The notes: generated from the letters alone by a model not told the origin. DNA of 64,000 nucleotides from Marinomonas sp. THO17 (GCF_040436405.1 NZ_AP031575.1:62001-126000); one strand, 5' to 3'; counted from the stretch's first letter, positions 28,570-38,178 are shown. Made by a program: numbers and translations.

Positions 28570-29769
28570 ATGCAATCGTCGGGTAGTACCTCGGAACAAA
28601 GTCGAATATATAATGAGCGGATCATATTGCACTTGATTCGTCAGCATCCTGAAATATCTCGCGTACAAATCGCGAAACGCACAGGTTTAAGTGCACAGAC
28701 CATTTCTGTTATTACTTCGTCCTTGTTAGAACGAGAATTATTGTCAGTGGTCGGCAAAGTAACTGGGCGTCGAGGACAACCTTCTATTAAGCTCAGTATT
28801 CATCCGCAAGGTGCTTATGGACTTGGTATTAATGTGGACCGCAATCACATCAGTGCCGCTTTATTGGATTTTACTGGAGCGCAGGTTTTATTGCTGGAAA
28901 GACAGGTGTCTTTTCCAACCGAACATTCTGCTAAAAGCATTGCGCAAGACTTGCTACAAGAGGTCAAACTTACCCTAGGTGATCGTTGGAGTAAGGTCCA
29001 AGGAGTGGGATTGGCCAAACCGGATTACATGGATTCTTGGTTGGATCGTCTGGTAACCAATCAAGATCAGCGAGAAGATTTAGGCAGCTTGCAAATGGCC
29101 TTGGCGTATTGGCAATCGGATGCATTTGAGCATTGGTTGAGTGAACAGACGGGCTTATCCTGTTTTTGTCAAAATGATGCCGCAGCCGCAGCCACCAGTG
29201 AGCTTTTATTGGCTTCTCAAACACCGCAAAAAGACTTTTTTTACTTATTCGTCAGTACCGCTTGCGGTGGAAGTATGGTGGTAAACGGCGAATGCTATTC
29301 TGGGGCCAATGGTAAGGCGGGCAGTTTTGGCTTGATGCCAACGGCCACAGGTCGTCATGGCAAATGGGTATTGGAGGCCCTGTCTTTGGCTTCACTGCAT
29401 CGACATTTAAGTCATGCTAATTTGACCTGGCCTGATTCGCCACATTTATGGCATCAGCAAAAATGGCAAATTGCAGTACAAGAATGGGCTAGGGAAGTGG
29501 CGGAAGAGATCAAAAGTGCAATGGTGTCTTTGATAGCACTTTACGACCCGCAAAGCATATTGATAGGTGGGCCTTTGCCGACTCAGGTCACTTTGGCTTT
29601 GATAGATTCATTAGAGTCCGTGTTAGAAGGGGAAACTCTTTTGCCTCTTCCAAGCATCTGTATGGCTCAAACTGGCAATATTGCTGGCGTATTAGGGGCG
29701 GCAGTATTGCCTTTGTATGAAACCTTTGCACCACAGCAAAACCTACTTTTACTGAGTTCCAAAAGGTAA
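28570..29769 (+). CDS. ROK-family transcriptional repressor lacking the zinc motif
   Basis: A 399-residue protein with an N-terminal winged helix-turn-helix (residues about 15-65, PEISRVQIAKRTGLSAQTIS) and a ROK sugar-kinase-like domain (GLGINVDRNHISAALLDFTG; later STACGGSMVVNGECYSG). The canonical ROK zinc site (GH plus CxCGxxGC) is missing: the equivalent stretch reads ATGRHGKWVLEALS and the GH position is GSFG. ATG 28570 is preferred over an earlier start at 28531 because AAAGGT lies just upstream. It is divergent from the AGE-family isomerase and ends 5 nt before the TyrR-like gene. Confidence 0.88.
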   Translation: MQSSGSTSEQSRIYNERIILHLIRQHPEISRVQIAKRTGLSAQTISVITSSLLERELLSVVGKVTGRRGQPSIKLSIHPQGAYGLGINVDRNHISAALLDFTGAQVLLLERQVSFPTEHSAKSIAQDLLQEVKLTLGDRWSKVQGVGLAKPDYMDSWLDRLVTNQDQREDLGSLQMALAYWQSDAFEHWLSEQTGLSCFCQNDAAAAATSELLLASQTPQKDFFYLFVSTACGGSMVVNGECYSGANGKAGSFGLMPTATGRHGKWVLEALSLASLHRHLSHANLTWPDSPHLWHQQKWQIAVQEWAREVAEEIKSAMVSLIALYDPQSILIGGPLPTQVTLALIDSLESVLEGETLLPLPSICMAQTGNIAGVLGAAVLPLYETFAPQQNLLLLSSKR

Positions 29770-29774
29770 AACTT

Positions 29775-31265
29775 ATGCGATTGGAAATACAATGTGAAGA
29801 CAGAGTTGGCATGATACGTGAGATACTTGATATCTTTATCCCACATCATATTGATGTGCGCATGGTGGAAGTCGATTCTAAACAGCGTTGTGTTTATTGT
29901 GGTTTCTCAGATGTGCCTTTTAGTCTACTGCAAAGTCTGTTGGCGGAGATTCGTAAGCTAGACAGTGTTGAGGATGTGAAAACGGTACGTTTTACGCCGT
30001 TTGAGCGCGAACACAATGCCTTATATACCTTGCTGGAAACCTTACCTGACGGTGTGATTGCGGTAGATTTGCAAGGTAAGATTACCATGGTAACGGAATT
30101 GGCTGCCAAAGATCTGAATGTGCCCGTTCCACAACTGCTTCATCAACCTTTGCAAGATTTTATTAAAGGCATACATTTTTCCAAAAGTGCTTGGGCTAAG
30201 CCTCAAGCGGGCAGCAGCAAACGTATTCGTTTGCAAAACAACACTTTTTTATTAGAGATGCGGCCATTTTTTGTGGTCAATGATGAGGGGGATGAGATTC
30301 CGGCTGGCAGTGTTGTTTACCTTAAATCAGAACAACGCTTGGATCGGCAAACCGCAAACTTAAAATTAGCCCCGGAGGCCGAGAACCCTCTGGAAGGTTT
30401 CTTTCAGGCTGACCTTATTAAAAGCCATGCCATGGCACGCACCTTACAACAAGCTAAAGTCTTTGCTCTAACTCGTCATCCTTTATTAGTACAGGGTGAA
30501 TCAGGAACTGGTAAGCGACATTTAATAGAGGCTTTATTTCAATATTGGCAACGTCAAGAAATGGATCATACTGTTGAGCTGGTGGTGCGTCATGCTTCGG
30601 ACATTAGCTTGGCTGACATTCAGAGTTTGGATCAATTTACTGGGTGGTTTGTGATCGACCAAATAGAACACTTGACGACTGAAGTGCAGCAGCAGTTAGT
30701 ACTCTGGTTACAAAAGCAGGCTGATGAAGCCACCAGCTTTGATCGGCCCGTGCGTTTGGTCAGCGTGACTCAGCATAAACAAGCAGGGCTGGTGACGAAT
30801 GGTATGAGTAATGAGCTGTATTTCCAGCTCGCCAAACTCAGTCTTGCTATCCCAGCCTTACGAGACAGGACAGAAGATCTACCCGGTTTAATCAGGCAAA
30901 CCTTAACGGATTTGACGACACGCTATCGTAAGCCTGTGCCAATCTTATCGAAATCTGCACAAGTGAAATTAAGTATGCATGCTTGGGCAGGGAATTTGGC
31001 AGAGCTGCAAAATGTGTGTTTGCAAACTCTGTTAGCTTGTCCAACCAGTCATTGGCAAGCAGAAGATATCCATCTCGAGGAGGCATCCTCTCTTTCATTG
31101 CGGTTAGAAAACGACTCCCTAGAGCAAACCGTAAAGATGTGGGAAGCGCAATTATTACGACAGCTCTATCCTCAATACCCCAGTACTCGGCGCTTAGCAA
31201 AAGCAGTAGGTATGAGTCACAGCACCATCGCCAATAAGCTAAAAGAATATGGAATACATAACTGA
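29775..31265 (+). CDS. TyrR-like transcriptional regulator
   Basis: A 496-residue protein with the TyrR layout: N-terminal ACT domain (residues 1-75, MRLEIQCEDRVGMIREIL), PAS domain (about 80-190, LLETLPDGVIAVDLQGKI), a sigma-54-activator-type AAA module with Walker A GESGTGK near residue 241, and a C-terminal helix-turn-helix (TRRLAKAVGMSHSTIANKLKEYG). The GAFTGA loop that contacts sigma-54 is absent and the Walker B region is altered (WFVIDQIEHL), as expected for a sigma-70 regulator like E. coli TyrR. The aromatic amino acid ligand is inferred from the family. It is probably co-transcribed with the ROK gene. Confidence 0.88.
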   Translation: MRLEIQCEDRVGMIREILDIFIPHHIDVRMVEVDSKQRCVYCGFSDVPFSLLQSLLAEIRKLDSVEDVKTVRFTPFEREHNALYTLLETLPDGVIAVDLQGKITMVTELAAKDLNVPVPQLLHQPLQDFIKGIHFSKSAWAKPQAGSSKRIRLQNNTFLLEMRPFFVVNDEGDEIPAGSVVYLKSEQRLDRQTANLKLAPEAENPLEGFFQADLIKSHAMARTLQQAKVFALTRHPLLVQGESGTGKRHLIEALFQYWQRQEMDHTVELVVRHASDISLADIQSLDQFTGWFVIDQIEHLTTEVQQQLVLWLQKQADEATSFDRPVRLVSVTQHKQAGLVTNGMSNELYFQLAKLSLAIPALRDRTEDLPGLIRQTLTDLTTRYRKPVPILSKSAQVKLSMHAWAGNLAELQNVCLQTLLACPTSHWQAEDIHLEEASSLSLRLENDSLEQTVKMWEAQLLRQLYPQYPSTRRLAKAVGMSHSTIANKLKEYGIHN

Positions 31266-31296
31266 AAAAGCCCCATTAATATTCATTAACGAGGCT
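31264..31296 (-). terminator. Terminator of the 53-residue membrane protein gene
   Basis: Read on the minus strand, a 12-bp stem (31296-31285 with 31280-31269, several G-T pairs) has a 4-nt loop followed by five T's. On the plus strand there is no T-run, so it mainly serves the minus-strand gene. Confidence 0.7.
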
Positions 31297-31319
31297 CTTA
31301 CTCAAGCAAAAGAGATGGA

Positions 31320-31481
31320 TTAGTAAGGACGCTGCTGACGTCGAGCAGAACGAGAAGCTTGCTCACGCTCAATTTTAATAGGCTGCATTTTTACTTTTGG
31401 TTGATTGACGGATTTGTGGATGCTCGCAACCAAGAAAGCAATAACTGCGCAAGCAGCTACGAATAATACGAATTCAAACAT
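31320..31481 (-). CDS. Small single-pass membrane protein (53 residues)
   Basis: An open frame of 53 codons with a strong ribosome site (GGAG, 7 nt before ATG 31481) and its own terminator. The product begins MFEFVLFVAACAVIAFLVAS, a single membrane helix, followed by a basic, Gln/Arg-rich cytoplasmic tail (KIEREQASRSARRQQRPY). I do not recognise a family. Such short helix-plus-tail proteins often modulate larger membrane complexes, but no partner can be named. Confidence 0.75.
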   Translation of the reverse strand: MFEFVLFVAACAVIAFLVASIHKSVNQPKVKMQPIKIEREQASRSARRQQRPY

Positions 31482-31638
31482 GGCGTTTCTCCAAACTAAT
31501 TATTCTTATAACACTATGGTTTATTATGACCATTAGGTAAAGCACATTATGTTGTCTTTTCGTTAAGGAAGGTGACTTCCTCAATATTTTACGATTCTGT
31601 ATATCTTAAGTAAGGGCGAAAAAATGGATTTCAAGACC

Positions 31639-32460
31639 CTAAAGATAATAGCGTTTGCGTAAGTAATGCGCGACCGCATCTTCGTCATGGTGGCCAATAA
31701 CGTCGCTGGCGGCTTGTTTGACATGCGACATAGCGTTGTCCATTGCAAAGGCTTCATCGGCACAGTCAAACATAGACAAATCATTATCACCGTCGCCAAA
31801 CACTACTAAGGTTTCGGCACCTATTTCTTGTTTTAGTTCTGTTAGGGCGGACCCTTTGCAAACCTTACTATGATGAATGTCTATCCAGTGGGCATCTGGA
31901 TTATAAATGCCGCCACCAGAATAAGCCGTTAAGTGGTCGTGTTTTAGGCTTTCCTCAACAATTTTTTCAATATACTCAGGGTGACCCATGGCACTGATAT
32001 TGGTGATTTTTGAGTCTATGGAAAGCTCAGAAATAGGATGCAGGCTCATGTTTTTATGATTGCCCAATTCGTTGGCGATGTGATCGCTCAGTTTACCTAT
32101 GAGTGGTGCATGGTATACCTTGTGGCTGCCATCTTCTGCTAAACAAAAAACAAAGGGGGTAATGGCATGAGTATCAAAAGCGGCAAGCAATTCGTTAATG
32201 TGAGTCTGATCTAATAAGTGGCGATGGCGATATTCTTGAGCATTTGGTTGCCACCATTCAACACCATTCTTAAATATTTGCCAGTTGGGAAAATCATGAC
32301 CGGCGATACAAGGCATGGCTGCAAGATGGGTTCGGCCTGTGGCAATGGTATAGTAAACGCCCGCAGCATTGAGTTTTTCAAGTGTTTCAATGGTGAAGTT
32401 GGATAAACGCTGATGACGGTTCAGTAAGGTGCCGTCGAGATCAAATGCCACTAATTCCAT
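31639..32460 (-). CDS. HAD-superfamily (Cof-type) phosphatase
   Basis: A 273-residue Cof/YidA-type hydrolase, expected to dephosphorylate small sugar phosphates or cofactors. Motif I is AFDLDGTLLNRHQ (nucleophile Asp8), a C2 cap domain follows, and motif IV is VVFGDGDNDLSMFDCAD. AGGT precedes the ATG. Substrate cannot be predicted. It stands alone between two differently organised loci. Confidence 0.92.
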   Translation of the reverse strand: MELVAFDLDGTLLNRHQRLSNFTIETLEKLNAAGVYYTIATGRTHLAAMPCIAGHDFPNWQIFKNGVEWWQPNAQEYRHRHLLDQTHINELLAAFDTHAITPFVFCLAEDGSHKVYHAPLIGKLSDHIANELGNHKNMSLHPISELSIDSKITNISAMGHPEYIEKIVEESLKHDHLTAYSGGGIYNPDAHWIDIHHSKVCKGSALTELKQEIGAETLVVFGDGDNDLSMFDCADEAFAMDNAMSHVKQAASDVIGHHDEDAVAHYLRKRYYL

Positions 32461-32616
32461 AATTACCTCGTTCTTATTATGTGACTATCGCATTATGTCT
32501 ATTACGAATTCAACCGCAAATAGGTTACAAATTTGTATCTTTCATAGTCTTTAGTCTGCGTAATTTTATGCCAACATGGCAGGGGAAAGGAAAAAATGAA
32601 CGTTGGGATTCAAGAT

Positions 32617-32646
32617 AAGGGGCCAAGGATACGAGTTGGCCCCCTT
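32617..32646 (-). terminator. Weak hairpin after the HopJ-like gene
   Basis: An inverted repeat (32617-32626 with 32636-32646, one bulged base) lies just after the HopJ-like stop codon on the minus strand. The downstream T content is poor, so it is a weak terminator at best. Confidence 0.4.
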
Positions 32647-32652
32647 AACCCA

Positions 32653-33009
32653 TTACTTGGTATGAATGGCTTTTAATGCTTGAGAAGAAAATACCACCCC
32701 TTCCCAGCCATTTAACATGAACTGGCGAATGTTTTGATGATCCTCGCCTTGAGGATTTTGCAGTACGTCTACACGATAGAAGTCACCAAAAAGATGCAGG
32801 GTTTCATCTTTATTCAGCTGATGAATTAAGGCAAAGGAAAAGATTTTACATGAACCGTTGTTTTCATTAACTGCGTTAACTTGTTCACCATTGGTAAAAG
32901 CCGTGGGCGTAAAATCGTATTCCTTCTCAATCACGCCAATGGCTTCTTTGAAGTGTACGTCTTGTGGTGTGTTCTTGATTTTTTCAATCAAGCTTTGTGT
33001 ATTTAGCAT
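32653..33009 (-). CDS. HopJ-family protein
   Basis: A 118-residue protein with the complete HopJ (PF08888-type) pattern: FTNGEQVNAVNENNGSCKIF, LHLFGDFYRVDVL, then a DHQNIRQFMLNGWEGVVF ending. The family was named for a Pseudomonas syringae effector candidate, but it is widespread in free-living marine gammaproteobacteria, and no type III secretion genes are seen here; a housekeeping or stress role is more likely. GGAG precedes the ATG. It ends the unit begun by the Bcr/CflA exporter (13 nt gap). Confidence 0.85.
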   Translation of the reverse strand: MLNTQSLIEKIKNTPQDVHFKEAIGVIEKEYDFTPTAFTNGEQVNAVNENNGSCKIFSFALIHQLNKDETLHLFGDFYRVDVLQNPQGEDHQNIRQFMLNGWEGVVFSSQALKAIHTK

Positions 33010-33022
33010 GATAACTCCAGAG

Positions 33023-34210
33023 CTAATTTCGTTTTGCTGAATAATGCACGGTTACTTTAAAAAGGATGAAGGATACTAGTCCGCATGTGGCCATGGTAGC
33101 AAGCATGGGAACAAAAGTACCATTATGAAATAGGCTAACCATGGCGCCACTCAAGGCGCCAAGCGCACAACGAGAGGTGCCGGCTAGGGCTGTGACACTG
33201 CCATTATTGTTGCCAGCGCTTTTTAGAGCACCTGCCATGAAGCCGCTACTGAGTATTCCCATCGGCCCAACAAACATCATGCTGGCAAGCATAATAAGCA
33301 TGAGTGGTGGTTGCTCAAACAAACAAAGAAACAACATAAAGCATGATGCCACTAAAGGCACAAAACTGGCGTATTTGGACAGCACTTCCGTACCCAGTTT
33401 TTCAACAAAACGACTATTGATGCTAGACGCTATCATCATGGTGATCACATTGGCGCCCACAAGAAAACCAAAGTGTTCAGGTTTCACTTGATAGATTTCA
33501 ATATAAACAAAGGATGAGCCTGTGATAAAACTCATCATGCCTGAAAAGAAAAAAGCGCCTGCCGCTATGTAGCCTAATACGGCTGGATTTCGAATAAGCC
33601 GATAATAGTTGGTCAGTGCCCCCCATAAAGAAAAAGGAATACGTTTTTCATGGGGCAAGGTTTCAGGAATATTAATGATAAATAATACTATTCCCAGCAG
33701 AGATAGCAGGCCAAGAAAAACGAAAATAAAGTGCCAGCTGAAAAGAGTTAAAATAGCGCCACCTAAAATAGGTGCCGCCAAAGGAGCGAGAGCCATAACT
33801 AACATGATCATTGACATGGCTTTTGCAAATTCGTTAATGGATAAACCGTCTTTGACTAACGCAGGGATACAAACCGCGACAGCCGCACCACCAAGGGCTT
33901 GGATTGCGCGCCCCATCATCAACCAGTCATAACTGCTTGACCAAGCACATATAAAACTGCCTAAAGCAAAAATACTTAAGCCACTGATCACCACTTTACG
34001 GCGCCCAATGGCATCGGATATAGGGCCAAATAGAATCTGCAAAAAAGCAAACACAATCAAATACATACTTAGCGTCATCTGTACTAAGCTGATATGGATA
34101 TTTAAGTCTTTGGCAATGGTCGGAATACTGGGGAGATATGCATCGATGGCAAGCGGCGTTAAACCAGAGAGTAAACCTAGAATAAGAATGATAGGCAGAG
34201 TAAGGGACAT
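33023..34210 (-). CDS. Bcr/CflA-family drug-resistance MFS transporter
   Basis: A 395-residue inner-membrane proton-drug antiporter with about 12 helices. The family N-terminus (LGLLSGLTPLAIDAYLPSIP) and the MFS loop 2-3 motif GPISDAIGRRKV are clear. The frame extends to 34300, but the added 30 residues are polar and unlike the family, so ATG 34210 is preferred although its ribosome site is weak. Substrates of this family include bicyclomycin, chloramphenicol and cysteine; none can be assigned here. The HopJ-like gene follows directly. Confidence 0.9.
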   Translation of the reverse strand: MSLTLPIILILGLLSGLTPLAIDAYLPSIPTIAKDLNIHISLVQMTLSMYLIVFAFLQILFGPISDAIGRRKVVISGLSIFALGSFICAWSSSYDWLMMGRAIQALGGAAVAVCIPALVKDGLSINEFAKAMSMIMLVMALAPLAAPILGGAILTLFSWHFIFVFLGLLSLLGIVLFIINIPETLPHEKRIPFSLWGALTNYYRLIRNPAVLGYIAAGAFFFSGMMSFITGSSFVYIEIYQVKPEHFGFLVGANVITMMIASSINSRFVEKLGTEVLSKYASFVPLVASCFMLFLCLFEQPPLMLIMLASMMFVGPMGILSSGFMAGALKSAGNNNGSVTALAGTSRCALGALSGAMVSLFHNGTFVPMLATMATCGLVSFILFKVTVHYSAKRN

Positions 34211-34474
34211 AAGAGGTTGGTTGGATACCTTAATGGATTTATAACGAAACAGTATTATAATCCCTTTGCTGAAAGCTCGTGATATTAATTGTGCAAACAC
34301 TAAGTAAAGGCGTTAGCAATCACAGGCATGCTCCATATAGTATGGTTTTAAAAACACTATCATGTTTCAATTTCGTCAAATTTTAATTCCCTTCTCGCTT
34401 AGCCGGCTCATTTGACGTATCAAGATGCAGAGAATAATGCAGCGGATACGTGTCGTGCGAAAATAAGGATTAGT

Positions 34475-36334
34475 ATGCTAAGTTTGTTTGAAAAGTGGAT
34501 CGCTCCCTATCCTGATCAGGATGCAGGGCAAGCTCCCAATACCCTTTATGCTTTTTGTCGCTACTATTCTCGTGGTGCCGAACTGCCTCTGATCATTATG
34601 TCTTGTCTGACTGCCATGATTGCCATACTGGAAGTGACCTTGTTTAGCTTTCTTGGACAATTGGTGGATTGGTTAATCGACAAAGATCCTAGTACTTTCT
34701 TCGCCCAAGAGGGTGGGCATTTATTGTTGATGTCCTTAATGATTTTGGTGGCTATGCCATTACTGACTTTTTTGCATTCGGCCATTATTCATCAGGTTTT
34801 GTTGGGCAACTATCCGATGCGTATTCGTTGGTTATCCCATCAGTTTATCTTAAAACAAAGTATGTCATTCTTTCAGGATGAGTTCGCTGGACGCATTTCT
34901 ACAAAAGTGATGCAAACCTCTTTAGCGGTTCGTGAAACCGTAATGAAACTATTGGATGTCTTGGTTTATATAGGGGTTTATTTTGTTTCTATGGTGGTGT
35001 TAATCGCCAATGCAGACTACCGTTTAATGCTGCCTATGCTGGGCTGGTTGGTTTGCTATGTGATGTTGCAGTTGTATTTTGTGCCCAAGTTGAAACGTAT
35101 CTCCAAAGCGCAAGCCGATGCGAGATCTATCATGACGGGGCGCGTGGTGGACAGTTATAGCAATATTTCTACCGTTAAACTCTTTTCTCATCACGATAGA
35201 GAAGCCGCTTATGCCAAAGAGGGCATGGATGGTTTTTTAAAGACGGTTTACAAGCAAATGCGCTTAGTAACTTTCCTCAATGTGGGGGTGCAAAGCTGTA
35301 ACTATCTTTTGGCCTTTGTGATCGCGGCTTTGTCTATTTGGTTGTGGTCGGCCAGTGTGATCAGTGTTGGTGCCATCGCTATTTCGGTAAGTTTGGCGCT
35401 GAGATTGAATGGCATGTCGCAATGGATTATGTGGGAAGTCAGTGCCTTGTTTGAAAACATAGGTATGGTAAATGACGGCATGCAGACCTTGTCTCGACCA
35501 GTGGAAATTCAAGACAAGCCAAATGCCCCCGCTTTGCAAGTGACCCAAGGTCAAATCGATTACAAAAAGGTGTCATTTCATTATGGTAAAGTCGATCGAA
35601 AAGTCATTGAAGACTTGGTTTTATCCATTAAACCTGGTGAAAAAGTTGGTTTGGTTGGGCGCTCTGGCGCTGGTAAATCTACCATAGTGAATCTGTTAAT
35701 GCGTTTCCATGATGTGGAAGCAGGCCAGGTTTGTATTGATGGACAAGATATAAGTGCCGTGACACAAGAGTCATTACGCGCGCAAATTGGTATGGTGACG
35801 CAAGATACCTCATTATTGCACAGAACCGTGCGAGAAAATTTACTTTATGGTCGTCCAGATGCCAGTGAAGAAGACATGATTGCGGCAGCGAAAAAGGCAG
35901 AGGCTCATGACTTTATTCAAGGTTTAACCGATCCTTATGGTAATCATGGTTATGATGCCATGGTAGGGGAGCGAGGCATAAAATTGTCTGGCGGTCAGCG
36001 TCAGCGTATTGCCATCGCTCGAGTATTGCTAAAAGATGCGCCTTTGCTGATGCTAGATGAAGCGACCTCGGCATTGGATTCTGAGGTAGAAGCGGCAATA
36101 CAGGATAGCCTTTACAAATTAATGCAAGGCAAAACCGTGATCGCCATTGCACACAGACTATCAACTATAGCGGCGATGGACAGACTGATTGTGTTGGATA
36201 AAGGGCGCATTGTTGAACAAGGCAGCCATGAAGAATTGGTGAAAGCCAACGGCATTTATTCATCCTTGTGGGCGCACCAAACGGGTGGATTCCTAGCAGA
36301 AGACATTGAACTTGACGAAGACACTCTAGTGTAA
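34475..36334 (+). CDS. ABC exporter with fused membrane and ATPase domains
   Basis: A 619-residue half-transporter of the MsbA/multidrug type, presumably a homodimer. Six helices (residues about 30-330) are followed by an ATPase domain with Walker A GRSGAGKST, signature LSGGQRQR, Walker B LLMLDEATS and the H-loop IAHRLST. ATG 34475 with AAGGAT upstream is preferred over the open-frame start at 34412. It is divergent from the Bcr/CflA gene and ends at a bidirectional terminator. Substrate is unknown (lipid or drug). Confidence 0.93.
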   Translation: MLSLFEKWIAPYPDQDAGQAPNTLYAFCRYYSRGAELPLIIMSCLTAMIAILEVTLFSFLGQLVDWLIDKDPSTFFAQEGGHLLLMSLMILVAMPLLTFLHSAIIHQVLLGNYPMRIRWLSHQFILKQSMSFFQDEFAGRISTKVMQTSLAVRETVMKLLDVLVYIGVYFVSMVVLIANADYRLMLPMLGWLVCYVMLQLYFVPKLKRISKAQADARSIMTGRVVDSYSNISTVKLFSHHDREAAYAKEGMDGFLKTVYKQMRLVTFLNVGVQSCNYLLAFVIAALSIWLWSASVISVGAIAISVSLALRLNGMSQWIMWEVSALFENIGMVNDGMQTLSRPVEIQDKPNAPALQVTQGQIDYKKVSFHYGKVDRKVIEDLVLSIKPGEKVGLVGRSGAGKSTIVNLLMRFHDVEAGQVCIDGQDISAVTQESLRAQIGMVTQDTSLLHRTVRENLLYGRPDASEEDMIAAAKKAEAHDFIQGLTDPYGNHGYDAMVGERGIKLSGGQRQRIAIARVLLKDAPLLMLDEATSALDSEVEAAIQDSLYKLMQGKTVIAIAHRLSTIAAMDRLIVLDKGRIVEQGSHEELVKANGIYSSLWAHQTGGFLAEDIELDEDTLV

Positions 36335-36356
36335 GTTTGTCATATCATATAAGACG

Positions 36357-36391
36357 AAAAAGGCGACCCAACAGAGTTAGGTCGCCTTTTT
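36357..36391. terminator. Bidirectional terminator between ABC exporter and sugar phosphorylase
   Basis: A 12-bp perfect stem (36357-36368 with 36380-36391) has T-runs on both strands, between two converging genes. Confidence 0.88.
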
Positions 36392-36420
36392 TAGGCAAAA
36401 TGACATTGCTTGCTGGCGAT

Positions 36421-38178
36421 TTAATCGTCTTTGATTTTGCCTTTTTTATTGGCCAACCAAACAAACTGATAGGGCATCAGGGTGACCTTCCCTAAATGAT
36501 CTTCATAGACCTGCTCTGATACTAAATCTGTCCAGATATCAGTGGCAATCAGGTTCAGTTCAGAAAGATTAAAATGTTGTGGCTGATCTGACATATTGTA
36601 TACGGCAAACAGACTTTGACGACGATCCAGACTTTGGCGCCAGAAGGCAAATAAATGCTCTCCCATATGCAAAATGTATTGCGTGGCATTTGGATGAAAC
36701 GCAGGCTGAGCGCGTCGTACCTTCAATAAATTAGTGACACTATTAAAGACTTTTTGATGATGGGTTGGTGTGTTTAATGCGTGATTTAATTCGTCCATAT
36801 CCCAAATATGGCGGTTAATTGAGCGGAAATGCCCAGTGTTGTCAACGCGCTCATAATCGTTTTCGGTACCAAATAAGCTGTGAATATAGAAAGCAGGTAC
36901 GCCTTCTAGGGCCATCATAACCCCAGCAGCACAAAGGAAACGAGCAAATTGCCATTGATCCGGCCCCTGATGGGCTGAGCCAGATAAGGCATCCCATAAA
37001 CTGATGTTAATCTCATAGGGTTTGGCATCTCCTTGAGGCGTGGTTCGCGAACTAAGCTTGCCACCAAAACGTTTCATGGTGTTGATCAGGGTCTCCAATT
37101 CCCATTCGGTCAACAAACCTTCGGTCGGACGTAAGCCTATACCATCGTGAGAGGCAAGAAAATTAAGATAAGTGGTACCCTGTTGAGCTGGAGGCATGCT
37201 CATGAGCCATTGTTTTAAATGGTTACAATTCCCTGTTACCAAACTGTTAATCAACAGAGGTGGTAGGGAGAAGTTGTAAATTAAATGGGCTTCGTTGGCG
37301 TTACCAAAGTAGGTCAGATTTTCCTGATTTGGAATGTTGGTTTCGGTAATGATCACAGCGTCAGGTGCATAATGCTCTATCATCAAGCGCAACAAACGAA
37401 TCATTTCGTGGGTTTGCGGTAAATTAATGCAAGTTGTACCGGGAATTTTCCAAAGAAAAGCAACTGCGTCTAGGCGAAACCAACGAATGCCTTTTTCTAA
37501 ATAAAGACGAATTATACGTAAAAATTCCACTAACACTTCAGGGTTTTCGAAATTCAGGTCCACTTGGTCATGGCTGAAGGTACACCAAACATACTTGTCT
37601 CCCTGTTTGGTTTTGACCTCGCGAAGCAAAGGCGAGGTACGTGGACGAACGACAGCACTTAAATCGGCATGGGGGTCGGCTTCATAAAAGAAGCTGGCGC
37701 CCGGTTCCACCCCTGCCTTGTAATTTTCAAACCACAAACTACGACTAGAACAGTGATTAATCACCAAGTCTCCCATTACTTTAAAATCTTCAGCCAAGTC
37801 AGAGACATTGTCCCAATTGCCTGAAGATGGATTGACCGTAGTGTAGTCCATCACACTGAAACCATCGTCCGAGCTGTAAGGGAAAAAGGGCAGTAAATGC
37901 ACCGCAGAAATACAACAAGCGAGCTTGCTTTTGACAAATTGATGTAAGGTTTCCAAAGGTGCTTCACCCTTTTTGCGAAGGGTGTCCGCATAGGTGATTA
38001 ACATCACATCGGACTGATCCCACAAGTTTCTGTGTGGACGAGGTGATTCCGTTGCTGGGTCAAGAGAGAAGGTTGATAAGCATTTACTTGCCAAGTCCTT
38101 GTGATCAAGGTTGGGGTAAAGAATCTGCAAATGCGCCATTAACCTTTGTTCCAATTGTGACAAGGGAGCTTGTTCCAT
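36421..38178 (-). CDS. GH13_18-type sugar phosphorylase, probably glucosylglycerate phosphorylase
   Basis: A 585-residue alpha-amylase-fold enzyme of the sucrose phosphorylase subfamily, which splits a glucoside with phosphate to give glucose 1-phosphate. Active-site residues are nucleophile Asp237 (WFRLDAVAF), acid/base Glu279 (IITETNIPN) and Asp345 (ASHDGIGLR). The substrate is inferred from context: it follows the genes for glucosyl-3-phosphoglycerate synthase and phosphatase, so glucosylglycerate is likelier than sucrose. ATG 38178 with AGGAAA upstream is preferred over a TTG at 38208 without a ribosome site. Confidence 0.85.
   Translation of the reverse strand: MEQAPLSQLEQRLMAHLQILYPNLDHKDLASKCLSTFSLDPATESPRPHRNLWDQSDVMLITYADTLRKKGEAPLETLHQFVKSKLACCISAVHLLPFFPYSSDDGFSVMDYTTVNPSSGNWDNVSDLAEDFKVMGDLVINHCSSRSLWFENYKAGVEPGASFFYEADPHADLSAVVRPRTSPLLREVKTKQGDKYVWCTFSHDQVDLNFENPEVLVEFLRIIRLYLEKGIRWFRLDAVAFLWKIPGTTCINLPQTHEMIRLLRLMIEHYAPDAVIITETNIPNQENLTYFGNANEAHLIYNFSLPPLLINSLVTGNCNHLKQWLMSMPPAQQGTTYLNFLASHDGIGLRPTEGLLTEWELETLINTMKRFGGKLSSRTTPQGDAKPYEINISLWDALSGSAHQGPDQWQFARFLCAAGVMMALEGVPAFYIHSLFGTENDYERVDNTGHFRSINRHIWDMDELNHALNTPTHHQKVFNSVTNLLKVRRAQPAFHPNATQYILHMGEHLFAFWRQSLDRRQSLFAVYNMSDQPQHFNLSELNLIATDIWTDLVSEQVYEDHLGKVTLMPYQFVWLANKKGKIKDD

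Noticed and set aside
32653..33009. The HopJ name as a sign of a type III secretion effector.
   Set aside because: No secretion genes or effector features are nearby, and the family is common in free-living bacteria.
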